Positions 11,147-12,678 of a stretch of 12,678 bases of DNA are shown one piece after another. The position numbers were made by a program, and so were the translations under genes. The notes under the pieces are model-generated. The model ran no database searches. It was given only the letters and a program-made list of their open reading frames with translations, and was not told the origin of the DNA. The stretch is taken from contig DALQ01000016.1 of NCBI GenBank assembly GCA_002496845.1, positions 1-12,678 on the forward strand, written 5' to 3'. This stretch comes from Euryarchaeota archaeon UBA495 (GTDB lineage: Archaea; Thermoplasmatota; Poseidoniia; Poseidoniales; Poseidoniaceae). Numbering within the stretch: position 1 is the stretch's first letter; every line of letters begins with the position of its first letter.

Positions 11147-12678
11147 ATGGATGACGCGCGAGGGAGGGGGTTGCCCTGCGCCCTGCTCCTGCTCTTCATC
11201 CTCGCCAGTTTCTCCCCAATGGTCCCTGCGCCAACCTTTGAGGGCGCGGTGGAGCCTTCCGCAGCGTCCCGCGGCAACGGTCCCGAACTTTCCCTCGGCC
11301 AATCGCAATCAGTGGAGGTGGACGTTGGTTCAACTTCCTCTTCTGACCCTGCGTGGGTTGATTTGCCCACCCAGGACCCTCTTACGTCGCTGGAGTTGGT
11401 CGTGGAACCCGCCGCCAAAGCCGCTCGTGACGGTTTTTCGTGGACGGGCAGCGACGCTTGGAACCACCCCGACGCCATTTCCGACGGTGTGTCCACGGCT
11501 GGAGGCGCCCTCATCGGTTCCGGCGGTGCACAGTTCTGGGACTTCAACAGCGGTGCGCCAGGCTGGTCCTTTTCGAACTCCTACGCCTCGAGGGTGACGT
11601 CGCCGGCATGCGGCTACAACGGCTCATCCGGCGGCTCCATTCGCACCTATGCCGGCTCGACCTACGCTACCTCGCCCAGCATCGATCTTTCCGGTGTACC
11701 ATCGATGCCGTTGCACGTGATGATCCGCCAAGGGTCCTCGTCATGTGGCGAAGAGCCCGATTCAAACGAGGACCTTCGCATCCAATACAAGACCGCGTCC
11801 GGAGGCTGGACCAACCTTCACACCGTGTCCGGTTCACCGGCTTCAAACAACACGTGGACGTTCTTCAGTTGGAACCTGCCCAGCGCTGCTCTCCACGCCA
11901 ACGCCCAAGTCCGCTTCCACCAAACCTCAGGCTCGAGCACATGCTGCGATTATTGGTTCATCGACGACGTCCGCTTGGCTGCGCCGCTGGTGTCGGAATG
12001 GACGTCGCCGGCCATCGGATGGAACGGTGGCGTCAACAACGTCGAAGAAGGCCGATGGTCCGACGTCACCATTGAGGCCGAACTTCCAACGGGATCTGAA
12101 TTGCTCTGGACCGTCCTTGACGGCAACGCGAACCCAATCGCATCCCACACAAACCGCAGCGGTCCCATCGTCGACCTAGGGCTGCTTGATGCGGACCTGT
12201 ACGGCAAGATTCGCATTCACTTGACCATGCTTCCAGGGACTGGTGGATCGATGCCTACCGTTCACGCCTTGCACCTCGACGGCCGCTGGGCAGACCATCT
12301 GTGGGCTGATCCCGTGGCGAGCGGTTGGGACGTGAACGCGTCCATAGGATGGACCGAATACGACATCGCAGATGTGCCAGGAAGCGTCGCAGCGCCGACG
12401 GATTTCTCCGAAGGCATGCGCGTCGAAGGCGACGACGGGGGATGGGCCACTACGCCCTGGATTCACAGCGACTTGGCGCTCGAGGCATGGCGGTTGGACG
12501 CAGGTGTGGAAAACGTCACCACACAGGTTCGGACCTCCTCGCAATCGTCTTGGTCCAACGTGACCTTGCCGCACACCTTTGCTGCAGACGAAGACGCTGC
12601 GGCAGTTCAACTTCGATTCCTCGGCATCGTCGATTCGGTTTACGTCAACGGAACCACCGGAAACAACACTGGCAACAG
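11147..12678 (+). CDS. Large secreted protein with reelin/MAM-like beta domain, 3' end outside window
   Basis: The frame from ATG 11147 has no stop and leaves the window after 510 codons. The N-terminus is a signal peptide: two Arg (R5, R7), then a hydrophobic core at 9-23 and a likely cleavage site near VPA (26-28). A Ser/Gly-rich spacer follows. Residues about 129-278 form a beta-jelly-roll of reelin/MAM type, from FWDFNSGAPGWSF to the closing YWFIDDVRL, with Cys pairs within (SSSCG and STCCDYW). A second beta-rich region with Trp-heavy strands follows to the edge. Many N-x-S/T sequons are present (for example NGS, NRS, NAS, NVT, NGT), as expected for a glycosylated archaeal surface protein. 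It is likely a cell-surface adhesin or a glycan-binding or degradative protein. Whether a catalytic domain or membrane anchor lies beyond the edge cannot be seen. It is divergent from ileS across a 50-bp gap. Confidence 0.8.
   Translation, partial: MDDARGRGLPCALLLLFILASFSPMVPAPTFEGAVEPSAASRGNGPELSLGQSQSVEVDVGSTSSSDPAWVDLPTQDPLTSLELVVEPAAKAARDGFSWTGSDAWNHPDAISDGVSTAGGALIGSGGAQFWDFNSGAPGWSFSNSYASRVTSPACGYNGSSGGSIRTYAGSTYATSPSIDLSGVPSMPLHVMIRQGSSSCGEEPDSNEDLRIQYKTASGGWTNLHTVSGSPASNNTWTFFSWNLPSAALHANAQVRFHQTSGSSTCCDYWFIDDVRLAAPLVSEWTSPAIGWNGGVNNVEEGRWSDVTIEAELPTGSELLWTVLDGNANPIASHTNRSGPIVDLGLLDADLYGKIRIHLTMLPGTGGSMPTVHALHLDGRWADHLWADPVASGWDVNASIGWTEYDIADVPGSVAAPTDFSEGMRVEGDDGGWATTPWIHSDLALEAWRLDAGVENVTTQVRTSSQSSWSNVTLPHTFAADEDAAAVQLRFLGIVDSVYVNGTTGNNTGN

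Noticed and set aside
11071..11547. 158-residue minus-strand frame opposite the start of the secreted protein
   Set aside because: The plus-strand frame has a clear signal peptide and a jelly-roll domain and stays open to the window end; the minus frame has no recognisable feature and also overlaps the ileS start.
9939..11597. 552-residue open frame on the plus strand
   Set aside because: It lies antisense to most of the N-terminal half of ileS and crosses into the secreted-protein gene in another frame. Its translation has no recognisable motif; it arises from high G+C codon bias.
1..12678. CRISPR arrays, insertion sequences, integrase genes, attachment sites
   Set aside because: No regularly spaced repeats, transposase or recombinase motifs, or flanking direct repeats were seen on either strand.

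Overview
The window looks like a stretch of euryarchaeal chromosome, most likely from a marine Thermoplasmatota lineage such as Candidatus Poseidoniales (Marine Group II). This is an inference from gene style: a type-2 IleRS with a C-terminal DUF5915-like region, leaderless-looking starts with TATA-like boxes about 25 nt upstream, very short intergenic gaps, many small membrane proteins, and a large secreted beta-rich surface protein. No rRNA, tRNA, CRISPR array, insertion sequence or phage gene is visible.

Layout. 1-31: a hairpin followed by TTTT, possibly the end of an upstream gene. 74-1591 (+): a nine-helix membrane protein with a TerB-like segment and a Trp-rich C-terminal tail. 1737-2117 (+): a small four-helix membrane protein. 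2200-3385 (-): two membrane proteins in a likely operon. 3375-3566 (+): a doubtful 63-residue hydrophobic ORF. 3583-4068 (-): a GNAT acetyltransferase of the COG3818 type. 4208-4591 (+): a small protein with two Cys-rich, probably zinc-binding, motifs. 4680-6956 (+): an extracytoplasmic M28 zinc peptidase fused to a complete eight-helix ZIP metal transporter, preceded by an 18-bp perfect palindrome of DtxR/MntR-box type that overlaps a TATA-like box. 7009-11096 (-): isoleucyl-tRNA synthetase followed, 2 nt later, by a signal-less BtuF-like metal-receptor protein. 11147-12678 (+): the start of a large secreted protein that runs off the window.

The most interesting unit is 4634-6956. A zinc-dependent peptidase outside the cell and a zinc-family importer are made as one polypeptide with mutually consistent topology, under what looks like a metal-responsive operator. 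This suggests a one-protein system that digests peptides or metalloproteins and takes up the released metal. The second point is the IleRS active site, whose HIGH signature reads GIHH (first and third positions swapped). That form is known from some type-2 bacterial IleRS and is linked there to extreme mupirocin resistance.

Base composition changes along the window. A 60-nt sample at 961-1020 has 26 G+C; one at 9301-9360 inside ileS has 42. The left-hand accessory membrane genes and the right-hand housekeeping gene therefore differ clearly. No stretch longer than about 200 bases lacks a gene candidate.
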